Source: an uncultured Clostridia bacterium
Lineage (GTDB): Bacteria; Bacillota_I; Bacilli_A; RF39; UBA660
Length of the DNA: 9,589 nt
Assembly: GCA_947569225.1 (NCBI GenBank)
Contig: CANORX010000025.1
Coordinates: forward strand, 1-9,589
Direction: 5' to 3'
Shown here: positions 1 through 6,207 of the stretch, in pieces
Layout of the letters: each line of letters opens with the position of its first letter
Numbering within the stretch: the stretch's first letter is position 1
Program-made: the position numbers and the translations under genes
The notes under the pieces: model-generated
What the model saw: the letters and a program-made list of their open reading frames with translations, nothing else
Databases searched by the model: none
Told to the model about the DNA's origin: nothing

Positions 1-1011
<1,011 letters not shown>

Positions 1012-1028
1012 GCCTAGTTTTAAAACAA

Positions 1029-1295
1029 TTAATTTGTTTTAATATGAACTTCTAAATCCTTTAATTTAATACTTTTAGAATAATCATTTACAAATAAAGT
1101 ATCACTTCCATTAAATATTAAATAATTATTCTTTTTGATCGTTATAATATGTGGACTTACATAAGCAATGTTAGTTCCTTTGATATTGATAATACTTCCT
1201 TGTTTAATAATAGGTTTAACACAAGCAAATCTACATATCATTAAGAGTCTTTTTAAGACTTCCTTATCAAACTCTAATTCCTTAACAACATCCAT
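1029..1295 (-). CDS. Small hypothetical protein, 88 aa
   Basis: Not recognised. The chosen start is the ATG of MDVVKELEF, because GGAAG lies 8 nt upstream; the frame stays open to a TTG at 1316 and to two further ATGs (1310, 1301), none with a better site. The protein has a charged helical N-terminus, a short Cys-containing segment (LLMICRFAC), and then alternating hydrophobic/polar stretches that suggest beta strands. There is no signal peptide or membrane segment. The gene lies between the att-like repeat and the tRNA terminator, with no clear promoter, so it may depend on read-through from the tRNA unit or be poorly expressed. The stop codon sits in the loop of a small palindrome (1022-1040, AAAACAA / TTGTTTT). 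It may belong to the element or to the host; the position does not decide this. Confidence 0.6.
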   Translation of the reverse strand: MDVVKELEFDKEVLKRLLMICRFACVKPIIKQGSIINIKGTNIAYVSPHIITIKKNNYLIFNGSDTLFVNDYSKSIKLKDLEVHIKTN

Positions 1296-1321
1296 ACTCA
1301 TCACTTCCATTCTCAAATAAC

Positions 1322-1348
1322 AAAAAAAACTAGACGGTACTTCTAGTT
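1322..1348 (-). terminator. Intrinsic terminator of the tRNA-Val/tRNA-Thr unit
   Basis: On the minus strand a 7-bp stem AACTAGA / TCTAGTT (1348-1342 with 1334-1328) and a 7-nt loop run into eight U residues (1329-1322). It lies about 45 nt downstream of tRNA-Thr and upstream of the small gene ending at 1029. Confidence 0.85.
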
Positions 1349-1361
1349 AATATTTATTACT

Positions 1362-1380
1362 CTCGAATAAAAAGTTCGAG
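1362..1380 (-). other. Second hairpin downstream of tRNA-Thr
   Basis: A perfect 6-bp stem CTCGAA / TTCGAG with a 7-nt loop lies between the tRNA-Thr 3' end and the terminator. It has no U-tract on the minus strand, so it is more likely a 3'-end processing or stabilising stem than a terminator. Confidence 0.45.
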
Positions 1381-1393
1381 TATCAATCAAATC

Positions 1394-1469
<76 letters not shown>

Positions 1470-1477
1470 ATTAATTA

Positions 1478-1554
1478 TGGTGGGCGACGAGAGACTCGAA
1501 CTCCCGACCCTCTGCTTGTAAGGCAGATGCTCTAACCAACTGAGCTAGTCGCCC
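1478..1554 (-). tRNA. tRNA-Val (anticodon UAC)
   Basis: A 77-nt cloverleaf including an encoded CCA (1480-1478). The acceptor stem is GGGCGAC / GTCGCCC. The D-arm contains AGCTCAGTTGGTTAGAGC. The anticodon stem TCTGC / GCAGA encloses loop CTTACAA with UAC at positions 34-36. The T-loop is GTTCGAGTC. It is the first gene of the two-tRNA unit, about 13 nt from the predicted transcription start. Confidence 0.97.
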
Positions 1555-1573
1555 ACATCACTTGACATTTATA

Positions 1574-1603
1574 AATATACCATATAGGCCATAAATATGT
1601 CAA
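1574..1603 (-). promoter_or_regulatory. Promoter of the tRNA operon
   Basis: Minus-strand TTGACA (1603-1598), an 18-nt spacer and TATATT (1579-1574), with an extended -10 TGG directly before it. A consensus -35 plus extended -10 fits a strong stable-RNA promoter. It starts 7 nt past the stop codon of the upstream S1-domain gene. An inverted copy of CTTGACAT lies at 1561-1568, near the predicted start point. Confidence 0.8.
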
Positions 1604-1609
1604 GATTTT

Positions 1610-1966
1610 TTAATCGTTTTTCAATTTAATTTCTTCGATTTTCATATTAGTCCACTTCTCTAAATTCTCTTCTAAGAGTCCAAAACCCTTTCCAGACTCT
1701 GGTATCATTGATAATGACTGATCAACTTTAAAATCAATCTTCTTTATCGATAACTTAACTTGACTCTTATCTTCATCAATATCTACTATCTTAACATTAA
1801 TAATATCACCTATACTAAAAATCTCAGATAAACTCCTAATATACTTATCAGACACCTCTGAAATATGAACTAAGCCTGTATAATCATCTTCTAAACTTAC
1901 AAACACACCATAAGGTGTAACTCCCGTAACCTGCCCCTTTACTATATCTCCTACTTTAATATTCAT
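1610..1966 (-). CDS. S1-domain RNA-binding protein (YugI/CvfD-like)
   Basis: Small cytoplasmic RNA-binding protein of 118 aa with a single S1 (OB-fold) domain at residues 3-76. Landmarks are VGDIVKGQVTGV, PYGVFVSL, GLVHISE and the closing VKLSIKK. The short C-terminal tail (FGLLEENLEKW) resembles the tail of Bacilli general-stress S1 proteins such as YugI and CvfD, which associate with ribosomes or regulate mRNAs. The length agrees with that group (about 120-130 aa). The start is the ATG preceded by TGTGAG, a poor ribosome site. An extended -10 box lies 17 nt before the start, giving a leader of about 10 nt. The gene has its own promoter just after the YutH-like gene and no clear terminator before the tRNA promoter. 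The domain call is certain; the exact role is inferred. Confidence 0.9.
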   Translation of the reverse strand: MNIKVGDIVKGQVTGVTPYGVFVSLEDDYTGLVHISEVSDKYIRSLSEIFSIGDIINVKIVDIDEDKSQVKLSIKKIDFKVDQSLSMIPESGKGFGLLEENLEKWTNMKIEEIKLKND

Positions 1967-1982
1967 CTCACATCACAATAAA

Positions 1983-1991
1983 ATTATAACA
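1983..1991 (-). promoter_or_regulatory. Extended -10 promoter of the S1-domain gene
   Basis: Minus-strand TGTTATAAT (1991-1983) is a perfect extended -10 (TGn + TATAAT). No good -35 is visible at 17 nt (TAGAAA). The predicted start is near 1976, so the leader is only about 10 nt. Confidence 0.6.
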
Positions 1992-2008
1992 TAAAATCTT
2001 TTATTTTT

Positions 2009-2929
2009 CTAATTATTATTATTTAACAACCATTCAATTGGTGGAATACTCACTCTTTTATTTATTAAATTATAAATATCAATTAAAAAATCTTCATAAC
2101 TCTCACACTTATTAACATACTTTTTTAATCCATCATCTCCTTCATCAAAAATCAAAATATTCTTAACCTCATCAAAATAATAAGAAGGATACAATAACCT
2201 AGAAAACAAAATTCTTAAACTTGCCCTAGAAAAACTATTTGAAATAAATAAATCATCAACTTCATCAAAATCTATAACTCCATAGAAAAATTTTGATTTA
2301 ATATATTCCGCTATATCTCTTACCTCATAATCAAAAGTAAAAGTTAATGGATTATTTATATTACCACTTCTAGCATTTACATCTATCCTTCTATGATTCA
2401 AATTAACCTTAACATTACTCATATCCTCATCATTAATAGTATCTTTAAAATACGCAATTGCATTTTCAGCCAAACCTAAATAATAACTAAAAGACTCTTG
2501 AAGCAAAGGATACTCGTTATTAATTTCACTAACGCTCACTTCAAAATCATCAATCTTCTTTTCCCATAAAATAGCCCAGTTATTATCAAATTTAACACTA
2601 TTATTACTAATAAGTAAATTATTAAAATAAACTATATCTTTTAAAGAATAAGAATCATCTTCAATACTATTAACTCTTAACATAACAAAAACATCATCAT
2701 CCACATTAACATAATAAGACTTATCTTTAGAAAAAATAAATGTATCAACCAAAACTCCCTTATTATACAAATCATTACTAACTTTAACTAAAAAATCTAA
2801 AGACCTGATATCTCTATTATATTTAAGAAAATAATACTTATAATCATTTAGAAAAAAATAATATCCATTATCTATATCAAATATTTTATCAGGATAAACA
2901 TTATAAAAATATTTTATAGTTTCTTTCAT
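2009..2929 (-). CDS. yutH: YutH/CotS-family kinase-like protein (spore coat associated)
   Basis: A 306-aa protein resembling the YutH branch of the CotS / aminoglycoside-phosphotransferase-like fold. Supporting landmarks are the N-terminal strand pair ending in YYFLKYNRDI (residues 31-41, where kinase-fold proteins carry a Lys), the segment LNHRRIDVN at about 177-185 where active relatives have H-x-D, then FTFDYEVRDIAEYIKSKF (about 198-214), FSRLLYPSYYFDEV and a C-terminal PIEWLL. In Bacillus, YutH and CotS are mother-cell proteins linked to the spore coat. Here the H-x-D catalytic pattern reads HRR, so phosphotransfer activity is doubtful. The protein is very rich in Asp, Asn and Tyr and has no membrane segment or signal peptide. 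It has its own promoter-like box and lies 52 nt downstream of the terminated coiled-coil gene. The family call rests on recalled motifs, not an alignment. Confidence 0.65.
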   Translation of the reverse strand: MKETIKYFYNVYPDKIFDIDNGYYFFLNDYKYYFLKYNRDIRSLDFLVKVSNDLYNKGVLVDTFIFSKDKSYYVNVDDDVFVMLRVNSIEDDSYSLKDIVYFNNLLISNNSVKFDNNWAILWEKKIDDFEVSVSEINNEYPLLQESFSYYLGLAENAIAYFKDTINDEDMSNVKVNLNHRRIDVNARSGNINNPLTFTFDYEVRDIAEYIKSKFFYGVIDFDEVDDLFISNSFSRASLRILFSRLLYPSYYFDEVKNILIFDEGDDGLKKYVNKCESYEDFLIDIYNLINKRVSIPPIEWLLNNNN

Positions 2930-2947
2930 ACAAACTCATCTCTATAA

Positions 2948-2955
2948 ATTATATG
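2948..2955 (-). promoter_or_regulatory. Candidate -10 box of the YutH-like gene
   Basis: Minus-strand CATATAAT (2955-2948) contains a perfect sigma-A TATAAT and also matches 7 of 8 positions of the sigma-E -10 CATACAHT. No convincing -35 of either type is seen upstream, where the terminator T-tract of the previous gene lies. The implied leader is about 12 nt. Confidence 0.4.
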
Positions 2956-2968
2956 CAAATAATAAAAT

Positions 2969-2992
2969 AAAAAAACTGCAATTAAGCAGCTT
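2969..2992 (-). terminator. Intrinsic terminator with the stop codon in its loop
   Basis: On the minus strand AAGCTGC / GCAGTTT form a 7-bp stem (2992-2986 with 2979-2973, one G-U pair) with loop TTAATT, then continued T residues to 2969. The TAA stop of the coiled-coil gene (2984-2982) is inside the loop, and its last codons (Ala-Ala) form the left arm. Confidence 0.7.
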
Positions 2993-3809
2993 GTCCATAA
3001 TTTTGATTTTGATATCCTGGTTGTTGTTGATAAACTAACGAAGGTCCTTGCATTGGATTAACACCTCTAGCTTGTGCTAATGTCGTTTCTGCAGCCATTC
3101 TTTGCGCTTCACTAACTTTTCTATCCTCTTCAGCTTTATTTAACTGATTTTGAAGAAAATCTATTTTTTTATTTAAAGCTTCAATAGTTTGATTTTTTCT
3201 ATTTACGATATCTCTAACATTATCTAACATTATTATTGCTGGGTCATCATAAGAAGCATTTGAATTTTCAAAATTAGATGGAGTATTCATATTAGATTTC
3301 TCTACACTATCAAAGAAAGTCTGAGGCGTATCTAACTCTGAAGAATTATTATTAGTAACACCACCTTGAACTTCATCAAAAGTAAATTGATTAACGCTTG
3401 GTTGAACAACATTTAAATCTACAGGATTGGGTTTCATTGCGTTAGCATTTAAATCCCCAGATGAATTTTGATTCATTACTCCAGTATCAAAAATATTAGT
3501 TGGACTAACTTGAGTACCAAAATCTGGTTGCATCATAGGTTGTACACTAGGCACAACAGGTTCAATTGGCTCAACAACTTTTGGAGTTTCAACAACTGGT
3601 TGTTGCATATTATTATAACCAGGATTCATATCAGGCATAATTTCTGGAACAACTTGAACTATTGGTTGATCTTGAATCATAGGCTCATTACTAGAAGTAA
3701 ACGAAGACTCTTTCTTTTCTGCCGCCTTTTGTAAAGCTAACTTATCTCCTTCTCTAATTCCAATAACTCTTGAATCCTCTAAAATAACTCTTCCATTCTC
3801 TAAATTCAT
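2982..3809 (-). CDS. Pro/Asn/Gln-rich protein with C-terminal coiled coil, unknown function
   Basis: Not recognised. This 275-aa protein has three visible parts. Residues 1-35 are a short charged head (RVILEDSRVIGIREGD). Residues about 36-185 are low-complexity, rich in Pro, Asn, Gln, Val and Ser, with many VVP, QPM and EP motifs, and are probably disordered. Residues about 191-248 are a predicted coiled coil (VNRKNQTIEALNKKIDFLQ and onward, leucines in heptad-like spacing), followed by a Gln/Tyr/Gly-rich tail. There is no signal peptide or membrane segment, so it is likely cytoplasmic. Its start overlaps the stop of the DUF1292 gene by 4 nt (ATGA), behind a near-perfect ribosome site, so the two proteins are translationally coupled. 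It ends in an intrinsic terminator. The build suggests a scaffold or adaptor, but nothing shows a partner. Confidence 0.8.
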   Translation of the reverse strand: MNLENGRVILEDSRVIGIREGDKLALQKAAEKKESSFTSSNEPMIQDQPIVQVVPEIMPDMNPGYNNMQQPVVETPKVVEPIEPVVPSVQPMMQPDFGTQVSPTNIFDTGVMNQNSSGDLNANAMKPNPVDLNVVQPSVNQFTFDEVQGGVTNNNSSELDTPQTFFDSVEKSNMNTPSNFENSNASYDDPAIIMLDNVRDIVNRKNQTIEALNKKIDFLQNQLNKAEEDRKVSEAQRMAAETTLAQARGVNPMQGPSLVYQQQPGYQNQNYGQAA

Positions 3810-4072
3810 GCTGTTTCACCTCCTTGAACTATCTCTTTCATAGCTTGTTTAACCTTATCCCAAACACTTTCATCAGTAATTCCAACAAGTTTATAAACTC
3901 CTAGATTTTCCTCTATAACTTCAGAAATATAAACTTTACTCATTCCTTCACCTAAAGACTCTCCCTTTGAAAGAATAACAAAATTTCTATTTAAATCTTT
4001 AACATCAAAAGCATTAACCAATTCTACTTCTTCCTTAGTCCCATCAAAGTTTTCTACAGTAATCTTTTTCAT
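3806..4072 (-). CDS. DUF1292 family protein (YrzB-like)
   Basis: An 88-aa cytoplasmic protein of the DUF1292 family (Bacillus YrzB and relatives), whose molecular role is not established. The pattern is clear: a two-strand start with an acidic turn (ITVENFDGTKEEVEL), a hydrophobic strand with FVILSKG, a further strand KVYISEVIEE, GVYKLVGI, and the C-terminal ESVWDKVKQAMKEIV helix corresponding to the family's conserved E-W closing helix. The length matches the family (about 80-100 aa). The start ATG has AGGAG 9 nt upstream. It is the first gene of a two-gene unit with its own promoter, and its last codons hold the ribosome site of the following coiled-coil gene. In Bacillus the DUF1292 gene lies near the Holliday-junction resolvase YrrK, so this pairing is different. 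Confidence 0.85.
   Translation of the reverse strand: MKKITVENFDGTKEEVELVNAFDVKDLNRNFVILSKGESLGEGMSKVYISEVIEENLGVYKLVGITDESVWDKVKQAMKEIVQGGETA
3816..3825 (-). promoter_or_regulatory. Near-perfect ribosome binding site inside the DUF1292 gene
   Basis: Minus-strand AAGGAGGTGA (3825-3816) is fully complementary to the 16S anti-Shine-Dalgarno, with 9 nt between AGGAGG and the ATG of the coiled-coil gene. The same bases encode the QGGE residues near the end of the DUF1292 protein. It is the strongest ribosome site in the window. Confidence 0.8.
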
Positions 4073-4095
4073 AGACTCACTCTCCTACTATAAAT

Positions 4096-4124
4096 AGAAT
4101 ACCACAAAATTATTTTTTTATCAA
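4096..4124 (-). promoter_or_regulatory. Promoter of the DUF1292 / coiled-coil unit
   Basis: Minus-strand TTGATA (4124-4119), 17-nt spacer, TATTCT (4101-4096) with TGG directly before it as an extended -10. The -35 overlaps the stop codon of yutD. The predicted start is near 4089, giving a leader of about 17 nt that contains AGGAGAG. Confidence 0.6.
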
Positions 4125-4408
4125 TTATTTTCTTTCTCTAAAATAAAAAATTTACAACCATAAGCACAATTATCTTTAATATAAGTTTTCACTTTAGAAA
4201 AATCATTTATAGAATTAAAATTCTTATTATCTTTTTTATTAAAACCCTTAAGTCTCAATTTACCATAAGAAATATCTCCAACAATATAATCATAACCCTT
4301 AAAATAATCAGTACATTTAGAAAAAAACTCTTCCTCAACAAAAGCATCATTATAATTTTCTATTAATTTATATTCTGTTTCAAACACTTTCACTTTTATC
4401 TTCACCAC
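4121..4408 (-). CDS. yutD: YutD family protein (DUF1027)
   Basis: A 95-aa protein of the YutD/DUF1027 family, conserved in Bacilli with no established function. The diagnostic stretch is YDYIVGDISYGKLRLKGF (about residues 39-56), followed by the C-terminal NCAYGCKFFIL, equivalent to the family's C-x-x-G-C-x-Y/F-F-x-L ending; the Cys pair is retained. The N-terminal YKLIENYNDAFVEEEFFSK also fits. The start is uncertain: the frame opens GTG GTG at 4408, 2 nt after the comEB stop, with a weak AAGAG close by. A GTG six codons in has GGTGAAG at better spacing. The gene is last in the 137-aa / comEB / yutD unit and is cotranscribed with comEB. There is no clear terminator before the next promoter. 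Confidence 0.88.
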   Translation of the reverse strand: MVKIKVKVFETEYKLIENYNDAFVEEEFFSKCTDYFKGYDYIVGDISYGKLRLKGFNKKDNKNFNSINDFSKVKTYIKDNCAYGCKFFILEKENN

Positions 4409-4410
4409 TC

Positions 4411-4917
4411 TTATTTTGATAAATCTATATTAATATTTTTCCTATTTTCCTCTTTAAATTTTCTATACTTAACTCCACACTCATCAAACATAATCTTAGA
4501 AGCTATAGTACCTTCTGTATTTGCATACTTATCACTCAAATACACCACTTCTGTTATACCAACTTGTATTATCTCTTTAGCACATTCATTACAAGGAAAC
4601 AAATCAACATAAATAGTAGCGCCTTCAAAATCTTTCCTACTTCCTCTATAATTTAAAATAGCATTTCTCTCAGCATGTACCACAAAAAAATATTTAGTAT
4701 CTAAATTTCCACCCTCTCTATTCCAAGGAAAAACATCATCACTCATCCCATTGGGAGCACCATTATAACCTATAGATAATATTCTATTATTTTTAACTAT
4801 ACAAGCACCCACTTGAGTATTAGGATCTTTACTTCTCATAGCATAAAGTTTAGTAGTTGCCATAAAAACCTCATCCCAAGACAAATAATCTGTTCTTTGT
4901 AAATTTAACTTTTTCAT
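4411..4917 (-). CDS. comEB: dCMP deaminase (ComEB-type, zinc-dependent)
   Basis: Deoxycytidylate deaminase, converting dCMP to dUMP as a feed into dTMP synthesis; cytoplasmic and zinc-dependent. It has 168 aa from the chosen ATG. Zinc and catalytic residues are seen in HAERNAI (His81, proton-donor Glu83) and PCNEC (Cys109, Cys112). Other family marks are RSKDPNTQVGACIV near the N-terminus, GYNGAPNGMSDD and the FPWNRE segment before the active site. The length fits ComEB/dCMP deaminases (about 150-190 aa). The frame extends to a GTG at 4923, but AGGTGG lies only a base or so from that GTG and 7-8 nt before the ATG at 4917, so the ATG is preferred. Despite the com name, no late-competence neighbours (comEA, comEC) are present here. 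It lies 14 nt after the 137-aa gene and 2 nt before yutD. Confidence 0.95.
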   Translation of the reverse strand: MKKLNLQRTDYLSWDEVFMATTKLYAMRSKDPNTQVGACIVKNNRILSIGYNGAPNGMSDDVFPWNREGGNLDTKYFFVVHAERNAILNYRGSRKDFEGATIYVDLFPCNECAKEIIQVGITEVVYLSDKYANTEGTIASKIMFDECGVKYRKFKEENRKNINIDLSK

Positions 4918-4931
4918 TAACACTCCACCTA

Positions 4932-5345
4932 CTATTTTTTTAATCTTAATGTAGTTTCCTTATCTTTTACAAATTTAACTATGAACTCATCTACAAATCT
5001 TTCCATCTTATTAAAATATCTAGATTTTGAAAAAGAAATATCATCTAACAGTACACTATCCTTTATAAATATAGTCCCATCAATAGTAACTACAGTATAA
5101 AAAACACCTTCCTCCATAAGTCTATTATAAGCTTTATCTAAATTATCTGACCCACTAGATATATGATTATTATTAAAAATAATATTACTAGTTAATTTCC
5201 AATAAGGACTTACCCTAAAATCATATTCATGTAAAAACTTTAACAAATCATATCTATCAAAAGACTTTAAATCTTTTGAATACATTATAGCACTAAATAA
5301 AGCTAAAAAATCATAAGCACTTAAACTATCATTTTTATTCATCAT
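4932..5345 (-). CDS. Hypothetical protein, 137 aa, first gene of the comEB-yutD unit
   Basis: Not recognised. The protein is mixed alpha/beta and soluble: there is no signal peptide or membrane segment. The N-terminal half is helical (AYDFLALFSAIMYSKDL, YDLLKFLHEY). The middle (NLDKAYNRLMEEGVFYTVV) reads like a helix followed by a short beta wing, then a Phe/Arg/Lys-rich C-terminal helix. This helix-helix-wing layout faintly resembles small winged-helix or Panacea-type proteins, but no motif is firm enough to assign. The start is secure: AGGAGG lies 7 nt before the first of two adjacent ATGs, behind a good promoter. It leads a unit with dCMP deaminase and YutD, so the three are coexpressed. 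Confidence 0.8.
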   Translation of the reverse strand: MMNKNDSLSAYDFLALFSAIMYSKDLKSFDRYDLLKFLHEYDFRVSPYWKLTSNIIFNNNHISSGSDNLDKAYNRLMEEGVFYTVVTIDGTIFIKDSVLLDDISFSKSRYFNKMERFVDEFIVKFVKDKETTLRLKK

Positions 5346-5364
5346 CCACTTACCTCCTAAATTA

Positions 5365-5393
5365 ATTATAAATCAAAGTAGAACTAATAACAA
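5365..5393 (-). promoter_or_regulatory. Promoter of the 137-aa / comEB / yutD unit
   Basis: Minus-strand TTGTTA (5393-5388), 17-nt spacer, perfect TATAAT (5370-5365). The predicted start, near 5358, falls at the edge of the AGGAGG ribosome site, so the leader is only about 13 nt. It lies directly after the yunB stop codon. Confidence 0.75.
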
Positions 5394-5396
5394 TAT

Positions 5397-6161
5397 TTAA
5401 TTAATATTTTCTGTAATAGGAGTTGAAACTGAATAATTACCTCCATATACATTAGGAATACTTCCATTAATTAATTTCATTAAAATAGGAACTTCTAAAC
5501 TTATATTAATTCTTTTAGAAATAAAGGGCATAATAACTTGTTCTGTAACAGTAACTTCTATATATATTTTTAATAAAGCATTGTTTATTCCATAAGGAGT
5601 TAACTCAGTTCTAACATTACTTATAACACTACCAATTAAACTAGTTTTAACAGGAATTTTAGGTCCTATATCAGCAATAATAGGAATATCAGTAACTACC
5701 CCAAAAGGAATTTGATACACTATACCACTACTACTTTTATCTAAATCATAAGAAGAACTCATCTCTGGCATATCTAACAAACTTAACTTTCCCTCTTCTA
5801 AATATTTTAAATTAGTTTGAATAGTATTATTAATTGAAACTAAACTTTGATTAACAACATTAGTATCAAAATCAACACTAACAATTTCTCCATTTTTATT
5901 AGTTATAGTATTTATCATATCATCTGGCTTAATATTATTACTCACTTGATTTTCTACTGCCTTATTAATAATTAAAGTTGATAATTTAGTAGTTTCAATT
6001 TCAGCATAATCGAGTAAAATAGGACTAATATACTTACTAAGTAAATGAAAAATAAAAAATGTACAAGAAAAAATTAAGAAACAAATAACAACTACAATAT
6101 TTCTTTTTCTTATCCTATAAAAAAATATATCTCCAGTTTTTAATTTCATTCGTCTTTTCAT
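5397..6161 (-). CDS. yunB: Sporulation protein YunB
   Basis: Homologue of YunB, a membrane protein of spore-forming Firmicutes made in the mother cell under sigma-E in Bacillus; its molecular role is poorly known. It has 254 aa. A basic N-terminus (KRRMKLKTG) precedes one membrane segment at about 21-41 (VVVICFLIFSCTFFIFHLL), with the rest outside. Family hallmarks are LLDYAEIETTKLSTLIINKA (about 49-68), IPFGVVTDIPIIADIGPKIP (151-170), the following SLIGSV and TPYGINNALLKIYIEV (188-203), and EVPILMK near the end. The length matches the family (about 230-260 aa). The start is less sure: the ATG at 6161 has no ribosome site and a TATAAT ends only 6 nt upstream, so the ATG four codons later is possible. 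A weak sigma-E-like promoter overlaps the upstream terminator. Confidence 0.92.
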   Translation of the reverse strand: MKRRMKLKTGDIFFYRIRKRNIVVVICFLIFSCTFFIFHLLSKYISPILLDYAEIETTKLSTLIINKAVENQVSNNIKPDDMINTITNKNGEIVSVDFDTNVVNQSLVSINNTIQTNLKYLEEGKLSLLDMPEMSSSYDLDKSSSGIVYQIPFGVVTDIPIIADIGPKIPVKTSLIGSVISNVRTELTPYGINNALLKIYIEVTVTEQVIMPFISKRINISLEVPILMKLINGSIPNVYGGNYSVSTPITENIN

Positions 6162-6167
6162 TACTAA

Positions 6168-6195
6168 ATTATATTAAATATAAAAAGATCTATTC
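6168..6195 (-). promoter_or_regulatory. Possible sigma-E-like promoter of yunB
   Basis: Minus-strand GAATAGA (6195-6189), 13-nt spacer, AATATAAT (6175-6168). These match the sigma-E consensus KMATATT / CATACAHT at 5/7 and 6/8. yunB is a sigma-E target in Bacillus. The DNA is so AT-rich that chance matches of this quality are expected. Confidence 0.25.
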
Positions 6196-6207
6196 TAAAA
6201 TAGACCT
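6181..6207 (-). terminator. Intrinsic terminator built from the last codons of the tail-anchored gene
   Basis: On the minus strand AGGTCTATT / AATAGATCT form a 9-bp stem (6207-6199 with 6194-6186, one G-U pair) with loop TTAG, followed by TTTTT. The left arm encodes the final Gly-Leu-Phe and the TAG stop occupies the end of the loop region. It separates the tail-anchored gene from yunB. Confidence 0.75.

Noticed and set aside
1022..1040. Palindrome AAAACAA / TTGTTTT as a terminator for the 88-aa gene
   Set aside because: It is a 7-bp stem of mostly A-T pairs with AAAA following on the minus strand rather than a U-tract.
1562..1584. Plus-strand TTGACA as a promoter facing the S1 gene
   Set aside because: No -10 hexamer lies at 16-18 nt, and it would drive antisense transcription only; it is explained as the second arm of the inverted repeat.
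3468..3734. 88-residue plus-strand frame rich in His, Asn and Trp
   Set aside because: It is antisense to the low-complexity Pro/Asn/Gln region; its composition mirrors that repeat-like stretch and it has no start signals.
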